DNA from: Mesorhizobium hawassense
Lineage (GTDB): Bacteria > Pseudomonadota > Alphaproteobacteria > Rhizobiales > Rhizobiaceae
Reading direction: 5' to 3'
Assembly (NCBI RefSeq): GCF_003289945.1
Contig: NZ_QMBP01000003.1
Location: forward strand, 62,001-126,000
DNA length: 64,000 bases
Every line of letters begins with the position of its first letter. Positions within the stretch are counted from its first letter, which is position 1. A program made the translations under genes and the position numbers. Below the pieces are notes generated by a model. That model worked only from the letters and a program-made list of their open reading frames with translations. It did no database searches and was not told where the DNA came from. Below are positions 1 through 9,046 of the stretch, one piece after another.

Positions 1-99
1 TCCTTGCTCCGCCCTAGAATGACGACGTCACGGGCGTTCCGACCAATTGGCGGACACGCCGTCCGCCGACGCCCGCGACCGGCCAACCGAGACGCAGAC

Positions 100-1380
100 C
101 TACACTGTTTTATGCCGCCGGTTGACCTGCGCGGGCCGGCCAGCGATCGACAGCATGGTCTCCTGCCTCGTCCGTTCCGCCACGACCTTGCCCCTGGCGA
201 TGACGCAGAGGCGCTCGGGGCGCAGGCGCACGGCCTCGATCGGATCGCCGGCGTCGAGCACGACGAGGCTGGCGCGCTTGCCGACGGCAAGGCCGAGGTG
301 ATCGAGACCCATGATGGCGGCGTTGACGTTGGTGACCATGTCGAAGCAGCGCGCCATGTCGGCCGGGCTCGACATCTGCGCGACGTGCAGGCCCATGAAG
401 GCGACGTCGAGCATGTCGGCGGTGCCCAGCGAATACCAGGGGTCGAGCACGCAATCCTGGCCCCAGCCGACGCGGATGCCCAGCGCCAGCATCTCCTTCA
501 CCCGGGTCAGGCCGCGCCGCTTCGGAAACGTGTCGTGGCGGCCCTGCAGCATGATGTTGATCAGCGGGTTGGGGATTGCCGACACGCCGGCTTCGGCGAT
601 CAGCGGCAAAAGCTTGGAGACGTAGTAATTGTCCATCGAATGCATGGAAGTGAGATGCGAGCCGGCCACCCTGCCCGCAAGGCCGAGGCGCTGCGTTTCA
701 TAGGCAAGCTGCTCGATATGGCGCGACAGCGGATCGTCCGTCTCGTCGCAATGCAGGTCGACCATCAGGCCGCGCTTGGCGGCGATCTCGCAGAGCTCCG
801 TCACCGAGCGCGTGCCGTCGGCCATGGTGCGCTCGAAATGCGGGATGCCGCCGACGATGTCGACGCCCATGTCGAGCGCGCGGATGGTGTTTTTCAGCGC
901 TGTCGGCGAGCGGTAGAGGCCGTCCTGCGGAAAGGCTACCAGCTGCAGGTCGATATAGGGCGCGACGGTCTTCTTGACGTCGAGCAGGGCTTCCACGGCG
1001 AGCAGCCGGTCGTCGCAGACATCGACATGCGTGCGGATGGCGAGCAGGCCCATCGACACCGCCCAGTCGCAATAGGCGAGCGCACGGTCTCGCACCGCCT
1101 CATGCGTCAGCAGCGGCTTCAGTTCGCCCCACAGCGCGATGCCTTCGAGCAGCGTGCCTGACGCATTGATGCGCGGGATGCCATAGGACAGCGTGGCGTC
1201 CATATGGAAATGCGGATCGACGAAGGGCGGCGAGACGAGATTGCCGCGTGCGTCGATCTCGGTCGCTGAGGAGCCCGGCAAGTTCGGTTCTATCGCCCGG
1301 ATGGTCTCGCCGGCAATGCCGATATCGGCAATCCTGCCATCCGGCAGCGTGCCGCCGCGCACGATGAGGTCGAAATCCAT
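100..1380 (-). CDS. codA: Cytosine deaminase-like amidohydrolase
   Basis: Metal-dependent hydrolase of the amidohydrolase superfamily, 426 aa, close in length and order of motifs to E. coli CodA, which deaminates cytosine to uracil. Visible motifs: PHFHMD (HxH metal ligands, ~res 57-62), FPQDG, HCDETDD, SHLTSMHS and GQDCVLDPW carrying the catalytic Asp. E. coli CodA reads GHDDVFDPW at the last motif, so the His before and the Asp after the catalytic Asp are replaced by Gln and Cys here; the second of these lies in the substrate pocket. Cytosine may therefore not be the true substrate; related enzymes act on isoguanine, triazines or creatinine-type rings. The ATG is preceded by AAGGGA. It diverges from the ABC exporter with about 175 bp between starts. 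Family sure, substrate uncertain. Confidence 0.8.
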   Translation of the reverse strand: MDFDLIVRGGTLPDGRIADIGIAGETIRAIEPNLPGSSATEIDARGNLVSPPFVDPHFHMDATLSYGIPRINASGTLLEGIALWGELKPLLTHEAVRDRALAYCDWAVSMGLLAIRTHVDVCDDRLLAVEALLDVKKTVAPYIDLQLVAFPQDGLYRSPTALKNTIRALDMGVDIVGGIPHFERTMADGTRSVTELCEIAAKRGLMVDLHCDETDDPLSRHIEQLAYETQRLGLAGRVAGSHLTSMHSMDNYYVSKLLPLIAEAGVSAIPNPLINIMLQGRHDTFPKRRGLTRVKEMLALGIRVGWGQDCVLDPWYSLGTADMLDVAFMGLHVAQMSSPADMARCFDMVTNVNAAIMGLDHLGLAVGKRASLVVLDAGDPIEAVRLRPERLCVIARGKVVAERTRQETMLSIAGRPAQVNRRHKTV

Positions 1381-1555
1381 CTGTCGTCATCCCTTTCCAA
1401 GAATCGGCACCGATCGTGGCCGAAAAGACAGCCTGAAGCAGCCTTTTCTTTCTCCTGCGGCCGAAAGGTTCCATCGCGCCGCAACTCGCTCTATAAGCCG
1501 CCTCGCGCTCTCGTGGCGAATCCGAAATTCGTGCAGCCAGACACAGGACCGGCCG

Positions 1556-3310
1556 TTGTTTCGCTTCTTCCGTTCGACGGAAAACCAGCGCCTCATCGCG
1601 AGGCTGGTGAGGGAATCCTTCCACGAGCACAAGTTCGGCTATGGCGCGGCAATCGTGTCGATGCTGGTGGTGGCAGCGACGACTGCAGGCAGCGCTTGGA
1701 TCCTGAGCGTCATCACCAATGAGTTCGTTATCTATAAAAGAGCCGACCGCGTTAATTGGATCGCCTTGGCGGTCGCCGCGATCTTCATCGCCAAGGGCAT
1801 TGCCAACTTCGTCCAAGCGTATTTTATGAGTCGCGTCGGTAACGCCATCATCGCCGACCGGCAACGCAAGATCTATGACCGCATCCTGGCGCAAGGCATC
1901 GAATTCTACCACACGACCTCGTCGTCCGACCTGATCACCCGCATGACCAACAATGCGCAGGCCGCGCGTGGCGTGCTCGATCTCGTCGTGACCTCCTATG
2001 TGCGCGACCTGGTGACTTTGATTGCCCTGGTGGCAGTCATGGTCTGGAAGCAGCCGATGCTGTCGCTGATCTGCTTCGTCATCGGGCCGGTGGCAATCTA
2101 TGGCGTCAACCGCATCCTGAAGCGAGTCCGCAGCATCGCTGCCATGGAATTCCGTTCGCTCGGGCAGATCGTGCATGTGATGCAGGAAACGGCGATCGGC
2201 GTGCGCGTCGTCAAATCCTTCAACCTCGAAGGCGCGATGCGCAAGCGCATGTACAAGGCCGTCTCCGACGTCGAGAACCGCGCCAACAATATCGCCACAC
2301 TGGAGGCCGCCACCAGCCCGGTGATGGAAACGCTAGCCGGCCTGGCGATCGCCGGCGCGGTTTTCGTCAGCGGGTTCCTGGTGCTGCAGGGCGGCCAGTT
2401 GCCCGGCAACATCATGACCTTCATCGCGGCGCTGCTGTTCGCCTATGAGCCGGCAAAGCGATTGGCCCGCGTGCGCATCTCGCTCGAAACCGGCATCGTC
2501 GGCGTGCGCATGATGTTCCAGCTCGCCGACCGGCCGCTGACGCTCGCCGAAAAGCCTGGCGCCAAGCCTCTGCAAGCAGGCCCGGGTGAAATCCGCTTCG
2601 ACAATGTCAGCTTCGCCTATCCGGAAAGCCCGCCGGTGTTCGAAGGTTTCAATCTGACGCTCAAGGCCGGCAAGATGACGGCGCTGGTCGGGCCGTCGGG
2701 CAGCGGCAAGTCGACGATCCTGAACCTGATCATGCGCATGTATGACCCGCAGACCGGCAAGGTCGAGTTCGACGGCCAGGACATTTCTTTCGCCACGCTC
2801 GATTCGCTCAGAAGCAAGATCGCCTATGTCAGCCAGGACACGTTCCTGTTTGCCGGCACCGTCATGCACAATATCCGCCTCGGCCGCGAGGATGCGACCG
2901 ACGCGGAGGTGATCGCCGCCGCCAGGGCCGCCAACGCGCATGAGTTCATCAGCGCCATGGCCAAGGGATATGAGACGGAAGTGGGCGAGAACGGCTCGCT
3001 GCTGTCCGGCGGCCAGCGCCAGCGCATTTCGATCGCGCGCGCCATGCTGCGCGACGCCGAGATCCTGCTGCTCGACGAGGCGACCAGCGCGCTCGACGCC
3101 GAATCCGAAGCGCTGTTCCGCGACGCGCTGCAGCAGCTGACCGTAGGGCGCACGACGATCGTGATCGCGCACCGACTGTCGACCGTGCACCAGGCCGACA
3201 CGATCGTGGTGCTGGAAAAGGGCAAGGTGCAGGAAAGCGGCCCGCACAAGACGCTGCTCAGGCAGGGCGGGCTCTATCAGAAGCTTTATGAATATCAGCT
3301 GATGCCATAA
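1556..3310 (+). CDS. MsbA-type ABC exporter, fused membrane and ATPase domains
   Basis: Half-size ABC exporter of about 584 aa that would work as a homodimer in the inner membrane. The N-terminal half holds about six membrane segments (first near IVSMLVVAATTAGSAWIL); the C-terminal half is the ATPase with Walker A GPSGSGKST, signature LLSGGQRQRIS, Walker B ILLLDEATSALD and the switch His in VIAHRLS. I place the start at a TTG (product begins MFRFFRSTENQ) because AGGA lies about 8 bases upstream and the length then matches the family; the open frame extends further upstream but runs antisense into codA. The substrate (lipid A, glucan, peptide or drug) cannot be told from sequence. Confidence 0.85.
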   Translation: MFRFFRSTENQRLIARLVRESFHEHKFGYGAAIVSMLVVAATTAGSAWILSVITNEFVIYKRADRVNWIALAVAAIFIAKGIANFVQAYFMSRVGNAIIADRQRKIYDRILAQGIEFYHTTSSSDLITRMTNNAQAARGVLDLVVTSYVRDLVTLIALVAVMVWKQPMLSLICFVIGPVAIYGVNRILKRVRSIAAMEFRSLGQIVHVMQETAIGVRVVKSFNLEGAMRKRMYKAVSDVENRANNIATLEAATSPVMETLAGLAIAGAVFVSGFLVLQGGQLPGNIMTFIAALLFAYEPAKRLARVRISLETGIVGVRMMFQLADRPLTLAEKPGAKPLQAGPGEIRFDNVSFAYPESPPVFEGFNLTLKAGKMTALVGPSGSGKSTILNLIMRMYDPQTGKVEFDGQDISFATLDSLRSKIAYVSQDTFLFAGTVMHNIRLGREDATDAEVIAAARAANAHEFISAMAKGYETEVGENGSLLSGGQRQRISIARAMLRDAEILLLDEATSALDAESEALFRDALQQLTVGRTTIVIAHRLSTVHQADTIVVLEKGKVQESGPHKTLLRQGGLYQKLYEYQLMP

Positions 3311-3321
3311 GGGGTGCGATT

Positions 3322-3837
3322 GTGCGCGGTGCTCGGCTCATGTCCTTTCTACGAACTGCTTTGTTGGGCACGCTTGCCGTGCAATCCCCAGCCTTGGCCC
3401 TCGACTACGACAAGGCGCATCCGCTCGACGCGGAGGACCTGGCCGAACAAGGAATAGTAAAGGCGTACCAGGAGGAGGTTTTGCCCGAGCTTCGGCGGTA
3501 TGTGAAAAACCCGATCGCGATCGAGGAGAGCGTCGATGCGGATGCGCCCCGATATTCCGTGCGCGCAGCAGGGCAGGATTACGTGATATATGCCCCGGAC
3601 GTTTCGGACAGCGAGGGCAGAAGCTGGGGCACCGCCACCTACGTGTTCTTCAAGATCATCAATGACCAACTCGCCGGTTCGGACGTGCGCTTCTATGCGC
3701 TGAACGGCGGAAATGATCTTTTCGGCATCTTCCTGACGCCGCAGCAAGCGGAGGACGCAAAGCGTTCGCTACCAACCCGAACGGATTGGCCTTATCTTCC
3801 TGATGCGGAATGGCCTTGGTACGGCCAGTACCACTAG
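3322..3837 (+). CDS. Small exported protein of unknown function
   Basis: Protein of 171 aa from a GTG preceded by AAGGGG; an in-frame ATG at 3340 gives 165 aa. The N-terminus (SFLRTALLGTLAVQSPALALDYD) is a signal peptide with a cleavage site after ALA, so the mature protein should be periplasmic. The mature part is acidic, with many aromatic residues near the C-terminus (PDAEWPWYGQYH). I do not recognise a family. It begins 11 bases after the ABC exporter stop, so it is probably cotranscribed, and it converges on ilvD. Confidence 0.65.
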   Translation: MRGARLMSFLRTALLGTLAVQSPALALDYDKAHPLDAEDLAEQGIVKAYQEEVLPELRRYVKNPIAIEESVDADAPRYSVRAAGQDYVIYAPDVSDSEGRSWGTATYVFFKIINDQLAGSDVRFYALNGGNDLFGIFLTPQQAEDAKRSLPTRTDWPYLPDAEWPWYGQYH

Positions 3838-3847
3838 CCTCGATACA

Positions 3848-5692
3848 TCACTCGGGCACGTGTCTCACAGCGCCCTTGTCGGCGCTGGTGGCGAAGGCGG
3901 CGTAGGCGCGCAGCGCGGTCGTCACCTTGCGCTTGCGCTTCTCGGCCGGTTTCCAGGCGTCGGCGCCCTTCGCCGCCATCGCCTTGCGACGCGCGTCGAG
4001 CTCGGCGTCGCTGATGGCGAGCCGGATGGTGCGGTTGGGGATGTCGATCTCGATCGTGTCGCCTTCCTGGACCAGGCCGATGGCGCCGCCTTCGGCGGCC
4101 TCCGGCGAGACGTGGCCGATCGATAGGCCCGACGTGCCGCCGGAGAAGCGGCCGTCGGTGATCAGCGCACAGGCTTTGCCGAGGCCCTTCGACTTCAGAT
4201 AGCTGGTCGGGTAGAGCATTTCCTGCATGCCTGGACCGCCGCGCGGCCCTTCATAGCGGATGACGACGATGTCGCCGGCCTTGATCTCGTTGGCAAGGAT
4301 CGCCTTGACCGAGGCGTCCTGGCTTTCGAAGACGCGGGCCGGGCCGGTGAATTTCAGGATAGATTCATCGACGCCGGCGGTCTTCACGATGCAGCCGTCG
4401 AGCGCCAGATTGCCTTTCAGCACCGCGAGGCCGCCATCCTTCGAGAACGGCGTCTTTGCCGAACGGATGACGCCCGTCTCGCGGTTCGTGTCGAGCTCGT
4501 CCCAGCGGCGGTCCTGGCTGAAAGCGACCTGGGTCGGCACGCCGCCGGGCGCGGCGAGGAAGAAATCGCGGACATTCTCGGCGGAAGTGCGTGAAATATC
4601 CCAATGGTCGAGCGCTTCGCCGAGCGTGGCGGTGTGGACCGTCGGCAGGTCGCGGTTGATCAGACCGGCCTCGTCGAGCTGACCGAGGATCGCCATGATG
4701 CCGCCGGCGCGGTGGACGTCCTCCATGTGCACGTCGGACTTGGCCGGCGCCACTTTGCAGAGCACGGGCACTTTGCGCGACAGCCGGTCGATGTCCTCCA
4801 TGGTGAAGTCGACCTCGCCCTCATGCGCGGCAGCCAAGATGTGCAGCACCGTGTTGGTCGAGCCGCCCATGGCGATGTCGAGCGCCATGGCGTTCTCGAA
4901 GGCGCCCTTGGAGGCGATGCTGCGCGGCAGGGCTGTTTCGTCTTCCTGCTCGTAGTAGCGCTGGGCGAGATCGACGACGAGATGGCCGGCCTCGACGAAC
5001 AGGCGCTTGCGGTCGGCATGGGTGGCCAAGGTCGAGCCGTTGCCAGGCAGCGACAGGCCCAGCGCCTCGGTCAGGCAGTTCATCGAATTGGCGGTGAACA
5101 TGCCCGAGCACGAACCGCAGGTCGGGCAGGCCGAGCGCTCGATGACCTTGACGTCCTCGTCGGAGATCTTGTCGTCGGCGGCCGCGACCATGGCATCGAC
5201 CAGGTCGAGCGCCTGCGCCTTGCCGGCCAGCACCACCTTGCCGGCCTCCATCGGACCGCCGGAGACGAACACGCTCGGGATGTTGAGGCGCAGCGAGGCC
5301 ATCAGCATGCCGGGGGTGATCTTGTCGCAGTTGGAGATGCAGACCATGGCGTCGGCGCAATGCGCGTTGACCATGTATTCGACCGAATCGGCGATCAGCT
5401 CGCGCGACGGCAGCGAATAGAGCATGCCGTCATGGCCCATGGCGATGCCGTCATCGACGGCGATGGTGTTGAATTCCTTGGCGACGCCGCCGGCCTTCTC
5501 GATCTCGCGCGCGACCAGCTGGCCGAGGTCCTTCAGATGGACATGGCCCGGCACGAACTGGGTGAAGGAATTGACCACGGCGATGATCGGCTTGCCGAAA
5601 TCCGAATCCTTCATGCCGGTGGCACGCCACAGGCCGCGGGCGCCGGCCATGTTGCGGCCATGGGTGGTGGTGCGGGAACGATAGGCGGGCAT
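3848..5692 (-). CDS. ilvD: Dihydroxy-acid dehydratase
   Basis: Third common enzyme of valine and isoleucine synthesis: dehydrates 2,3-dihydroxy-isovalerate and -methylvalerate to 2-keto acids using an iron-sulfur cluster. The 614-aa product from [17 protein letters not shown] matches the E. coli enzyme (616 aa). Signature regions are present: [12 protein letters not shown] (~res 122-133), [16 protein letters not shown] with cluster Cys residues, and [10 protein letters not shown] near the C-terminus. An upstream in-frame ATG at 5770 would add 26 residues unlike the family and is rejected. No leader peptide or riboswitch was seen upstream. Confidence 0.96.
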   Translation of the reverse strand: MPAYRSRTTTHGRNMAGARGLWRATGMKDSDFGKPIIAVVNSFTQFVPGHVHLKDLGQLVAREIEKAGGVAKEFNTIAVDDGIAMGHDGMLYSLPSRELIADSVEYMVNAHCADAMVCISNCDKITPGMLMASLRLNIPSVFVSGGPMEAGKVVLAGKAQALDLVDAMVAAADDKISDEDVKVIERSACPTCGSCSGMFTANSMNCLTEALGLSLPGNGSTLATHADRKRLFVEAGHLVVDLAQRYYEQEDETALPRSIASKGAFENAMALDIAMGGSTNTVLHILAAAHEGEVDFTMEDIDRLSRKVPVLCKVAPAKSDVHMEDVHRAGGIMAILGQLDEAGLINRDLPTVHTATLGEALDHWDISRTSAENVRDFFLAAPGGVPTQVAFSQDRRWDELDTNRETGVIRSAKTPFSKDGGLAVLKGNLALDGCIVKTAGVDESILKFTGPARVFESQDASVKAILANEIKAGDIVVIRYEGPRGGPGMQEMLYPTSYLKSKGLGKACALITDGRFSGGTSGLSIGHVSPEAAEGGAIGLVQEGDTIEIDIPNRTIRLAISDAELDARRKAMAAKGADAWKPAEKRKRKVTTALRAYAAFATSADKGAVRHVPE

Positions 5693-5937
5693 CGGATTGT
5701 CCTTGCTGGCTGGCCGCGCCCGGCACGGCGGGCGGCGCTGAATTTGGTCGGCAGCGGTTATAGCGGCCATAACCCGGCATGACCACCATTTTGCACTGCG
5801 CCAGATTCTTTCGAAAAAGCAGCAGGCCTGTGTCGGATCGCGAGCTGCGCATCCGTCCTTGGGCAGACGGCATGCAATGGCACCATTCTCGGAGCCAGCC
5901 GTTCCACTATAACAAGCAGCAACCCGAGGAGCACGAC

Positions 5938-6408
5938 ATGCAAAAGATCACCACCTGCCTGTGGTTCGACAACCAGGCCGAAGAGGCGATGAATTTCTAC
6001 GTGTCCATCTTCAAGAATTCCAAGGTGCTGAGCGTGATGCGTTGGCCAGAAGGCCACGCCGACGAAGGCAAGGTGCTGGTGACCACGTTCGAACTCGACG
6101 GCGTGCAGTTCCAGGCGCTCAACGGCGGGCCGCACTTCAAGTTCAGCGAGGCGACATCACAGTCGATCGACTGCAAGACGCAGGAAGAGGTGGATTATTT
6201 CTGGGACAGGCTCATCGAAGGTGGCGGCGAACCGTCACAATGCAGCTGGCTGAAGGACAAGTTCGGCGTCTCCTGGCAGGTCGTGCCGGAGCAGCTGCCG
6301 AAACTGCTTATGGACCCCGACCAGGCCAAAGCCGGCCGGGTCATGTCGGCGATGATGCAGATGGGCAAGATCGACATCGCCAAGATCGAGGAAGCGGCGA
6401 AGGGGTGA
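5938..6408 (+). CDS. PhnB-like VOC-family protein (3-dmu-9_3-mt fold)
   Basis: Protein of 156 aa of the vicinal-oxygen-chelate superfamily, PhnB/'3-demethylubiquinone-9 3-methyltransferase-like' branch. The family pattern is clear: [22 protein letters not shown] at the start, EFDG-type strand [15 protein letters not shown], then [16 protein letters not shown]. Despite the historical name these proteins are not methyltransferases, and most have no proven function. The start is ATG 5938, with GAGGAG nine bases upstream. It converges on prfC across a hairpin-forming repeat. Confidence 0.85.
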   Translation: MQKITTCLWFDNQAEEAMNFYVSIFKNSKVLSVMRWPEGHADEGKVLVTTFELDGVQFQALNGGPHFKFSEATSQSIDCKTQEEVDYFWDRLIEGGGEPSQCSWLKDKFGVSWQVVPEQLPKLLMDPDQAKAGRVMSAMMQMGKIDIAKIEEAAKG

Positions 6409-6410
6409 TG

Positions 6411-6494
6411 GTTAGTGAGTAGTGAGTAGTGAGTAGTGAATGGTGAGGATTGGCATCCGCTCTTTCCGCCGACTATTCACTATTCACTATTCAC
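6411..6494. repeat. Seven-base tandem repeats in inverted arrangement between convergent genes
   Basis: The left side has four or five copies of GTGAGTA/GTGAATG-like heptamers (6411-6447), the right side three copies of TATTCAC (6472-6494). The two runs are complementary, so either transcript can fold into a register-shifting hairpin. It sits exactly between the stops of the PhnB-like gene and prfC, where a two-way terminator would be expected, but there is no strong T-run. Confidence 0.6.
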
Positions 6495-6499
6495 CAAAA

Positions 6500-8092
6500 T
6501 CACGCCGCCTTGTCGCGGACCTGATAGTCCTTCACCGCGGTGAAGCGGATCGCCTTCCAGCGTTCGGCCTCGTAGTTCAGCGAGAAGGCGTGCTGGGCGA
6601 GGAAGACCGGGTCGTTGTCGAGGTCGCGGGCGATATCGCCGCGATGCGCCTCGATGAAGCGCTGCACTTCCGCCTTGTCGTCGGCCGCGATCCAGCGGCA
6701 GACCGAGAAGCGCGACATCTCGAAATCCACCGGCAGCGTGTATTCGATGTTGAGCCGCTCCTTGAGCACGTCGAGCTGCAGCGCGCCGACGACGCCGACT
6801 ATGGCCGGCGAGCCGTCTTCCGGCGAAAAGAGCTGCACGACGCCTTCCTCGGCCATCTGGTGCAGCGCCTCCTTCAGCTTCTTGGCCTTCATGGCGTCGC
6901 CGAGGCGCACCCGGCGCAGGATTTCCGGCGCGAAGTTCGGCACGCCGCGGAACAGTATCTCCTCGCCCTCGGTCAGCGTGTCGCCGATGCGCAGCGTGCC
7001 GTGGTTGGGAATGCCGACGACGTCGCCGGCGAAAGCCTCGTCGGCGGTGACGCGGGTGCGGGCGAAGAAGAACTGCGGCGCCGAGAGCGACATCGGCTTG
7101 CCGGTGCGCACCAGCTTGGCCTTCATGCCGCGCTCCAACTTGCCGGAGCAGACGCGCACGAAGGCGATGCGGTCGCGGTGGTTGGGATCCATGTTGGCCT
7201 GGATCTTGAAGACGAAGGAGGTCATCTTGTCCTCGGTCGCCTCGACCGTGCGCTCGTCGGCTTCCTGCGCGCGCGGCGGTGGGCCGTAGGCGCCGAGCGC
7301 CTCGATCAGGTCGCGCACGCCGTAATTGCGCAGCGCCGAGCCGAAATAGACCGGCGTCAAATGGCCCTCGCGGAAAGCGTCGACATCGAGCGGACGGCAG
7401 GCCTCGCGCGCGAGCTCCAGTTCCTCGATGAAGTCGTTGCGCTCATTTTCCGGCAAAAGCCCGGCGACGCGGTTGGAATCCGGGCCGTTGACCGGCGTGC
7501 GTTCCTTCTCGTCGTCGCTGCGGCGCACCGCGTTCTGCGCCAGGTGATAGGTGCCCGAAAAAGTCTTGCCGCGGCCGATCGGCCAGGTGACGGGTGCGGT
7601 GTCCAGCGCCAGCTTCTGCTCGATCTCGTCCAAAATCTCGAACGGATCGCGGCTCTCGCGGTCCATCTTGTTGACGAAGGTGATGATCGGGATGTCGCGC
7701 AGACGGCAGACCTCGAACAGCTTCAGCGTGCGCGGCTCGATGCCCTTGGCGGCGTCGATGACCATGACGGCCGAATCCACCGCCGAGAGCGTGCGATAGG
7801 TGTCGTCGGCAAAGTCCTCGTGGCCGGGCGTGTCGAGAAGGTTGAAGACGTTGTCGTCATATTCGAAGGTCATCACCGAGGTGACGACCGAAATGCCGCG
7901 CTCGCGCTCGATCTTCATCCAGTCGGACCGCGTCTGGATGCGGTCCTTCTTGGCCTTGACCTCGCCGGCAAGCTGGATGGCGCCGCCGAACAGCAGCAGC
8001 TTTTCGGTGAGCGTGGTCTTGCCGGCGTCGGGGTGCGCGATGATCGCGAAGGTGCGGCGGCGCGATACCGCCTGTTCGATGTCTTCTGCCAA
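6500..8092 (-). CDS. prfC: Peptide chain release factor 3 (GTPase)
   Basis: Translational GTPase that recycles RF1/RF2 from the ribosome after termination. About 530 aa, matching E. coli RF3 (529 aa). G1 is AHPDAGKTT, G2 region SVVTSVMTFEY, G3 DTPGHEDF, G4 NKMD. I choose a TTG start (product MAEDIEQAVSRRRTF) because AGGA lies about nine bases upstream and the N-terminus then matches the family; no ATG exists near this point. The longer open frame runs antisense through the DUF1127 gene. Confidence 0.93.
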   Translation of the reverse strand: MAEDIEQAVSRRRTFAIIAHPDAGKTTLTEKLLLFGGAIQLAGEVKAKKDRIQTRSDWMKIERERGISVVTSVMTFEYDDNVFNLLDTPGHEDFADDTYRTLSAVDSAVMVIDAAKGIEPRTLKLFEVCRLRDIPIITFVNKMDRESRDPFEILDEIEQKLALDTAPVTWPIGRGKTFSGTYHLAQNAVRRSDDEKERTPVNGPDSNRVAGLLPENERNDFIEELELAREACRPLDVDAFREGHLTPVYFGSALRNYGVRDLIEALGAYGPPPRAQEADERTVEATEDKMTSFVFKIQANMDPNHRDRIAFVRVCSGKLERGMKAKLVRTGKPMSLSAPQFFFARTRVTADEAFAGDVVGIPNHGTLRIGDTLTEGEEILFRGVPNFAPEILRRVRLGDAMKAKKLKEALHQMAEEGVVQLFSPEDGSPAIVGVVGALQLDVLKERLNIEYTLPVDFEMSRFSVCRWIAADDKAEVQRFIEAHRGDIARDLDNDPVFLAQHAFSLNYEAERWKAIRFTAVKDYQVRDKAA

Positions 8093-8192
8093 TTTGATGG
8101 AATCCTGTCTGTGGCGCGGGCTTCTAGCAGCGCTTACCCCGCATGTCGACAGTTCAGGCAGTTCGGCTCGCCCGGGAGGGCCCCGCTCATAG

Positions 8193-8429
8193 TCAGGCGT
8201 CGCCGTGCTCCCTGCGGCCGAACCTGGTGATCGACAGCATTTCGCCGCGCCCGATACCGATGTCGCGCAACAGATGGTCCGGGAATTCTTCCAGCCGGGC
8301 CCGGTCCCTGCGAATGCGGACGATGCGCGCGAGGAAATGTCCTGTTGCACGGCATGTCTCAACGATGGCCGCGAAGAGGCGGCTGAGCGCGGACCGATCG
8401 GCGACGAGCTCCTGCCCAAAGATGGTCAT
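8193..8429 (-). CDS. DUF1127 small protein (YjiS-like)
   Basis: Protein of 78 aa ending in an Arg-rich helix and the hallmark LEEFPDHLLRDIGIGRGEM. In alphaproteobacteria short DUF1127 proteins are linked to RNA turnover and phosphate or carbon metabolism; this longer form keeps an extra N-terminal helix. The ATG is preceded by AAGGAGA at ideal spacing, a strong ribosome site. It lies 131 bp downstream of the DUF4242 gene on the same strand and may share its transcript. Confidence 0.85.
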   Translation of the reverse strand: MTIFGQELVADRSALSRLFAAIVETCRATGHFLARIVRIRRDRARLEEFPDHLLRDIGIGRGEMLSITRFGRREHGDA

Positions 8430-8560
8430 GGTCGTATCTCCTTGTTTCAACGATGAATTCGAGAGAGCCATCGATGGCTCTCCCGAAAGGATTCTTGAAG
8501 CGGGGGCAGGACCGTTCGTGCGTTGCAGCTCTCATCCCGCAAACATCACGGTCCCTCCCA

Positions 8561-8842
8561 TCACGCGGCGGCGTATGCCGTCGTCGGGTCGAACAGGCGC
8601 TTCACCTCGGTGACCTTGGTTGCCGGGAAGCCGCTCATCTTGGCGTGGCGCTGGATGATCGCCTCGTCCTTGGCGAGGTAGACGCAGAACGTCTTGTCGT
8701 CCGTCACGAAGGATTCCACCCACTGAATATCCGGGCCCAGCTCGGCTAGAACGGCGTTCGAGGCCTTGGACGTGTCGCGAAGCTGCGCGCGCTCGAAGGT
8801 GCCGACCTTGGGAATTTCGCGCTCGATGATGTACTTCTGCAT
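8561..8842 (-). CDS. DUF4242 domain protein
   Basis: Protein of 93 aa of the DUF4242 (SCO4226-like, ferredoxin-fold) family: begins MQKYIIEREIPKVGTF and contains VQWVESFVT-like and KTFCVYLA strands typical of the fold. Family members are small soluble proteins, one of which binds nickel; the function is unproven. AAGGAGAT lies eight bases before the ATG. It diverges from the winged-helix/TPR regulator, which may control it. Confidence 0.8.
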   Translation of the reverse strand: MQKYIIEREIPKVGTFERAQLRDTSKASNAVLAELGPDIQWVESFVTDDKTFCVYLAKDEAIIQRHAKMSGFPATKVTEVKRLFDPTTAYAAA

Positions 8843-8982
8843 TTTGCAATCTCCTTGATCCGAGGTTCAAATGCCGCCGGGCACTCGATCAGATCGGTGC
8901 CGGTGACATCCCTGGGGCGGCTGAGGTAAACTCTCGCTTGGCCCGCCAGGCAGGCGGAGATTTACCGAACAGGCGGCCGACA

Positions 8983-9018
8983 GTCCTTACGCCGGCCTTA
9001 TCTTCTTCTGATCCTTTG
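8983..9018. promoter_or_regulatory. Conserved ~34-bp motif, copy 1
   Basis: The segment starting GTCCTTACGCCG and ending CTGATCCTT matches 13002-13037 at 29 of 34 positions without gaps. It lies about 30 bases upstream of the regulator start at 9047 and about 140 bases upstream of the divergent DUF4242 gene. The spaced TCCTT words at either end look like paired recognition elements. Whether it is a promoter, an operator or a repeat remnant cannot be decided here. Confidence 0.45.
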
Positions 9019-9046
9019 CCCATAGTCGTTACGGGGGTTGCTGCCG

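Noticed and set aside
5693..5937. Possible leader or attenuator for ilvD
   Set aside because: No run of branched-chain codons in a short frame, no terminator/antiterminator pair and no riboswitch-like core was seen.
6440..8230. 596-codon plus-strand open frame
   Set aside because: Antisense shadow of prfC.
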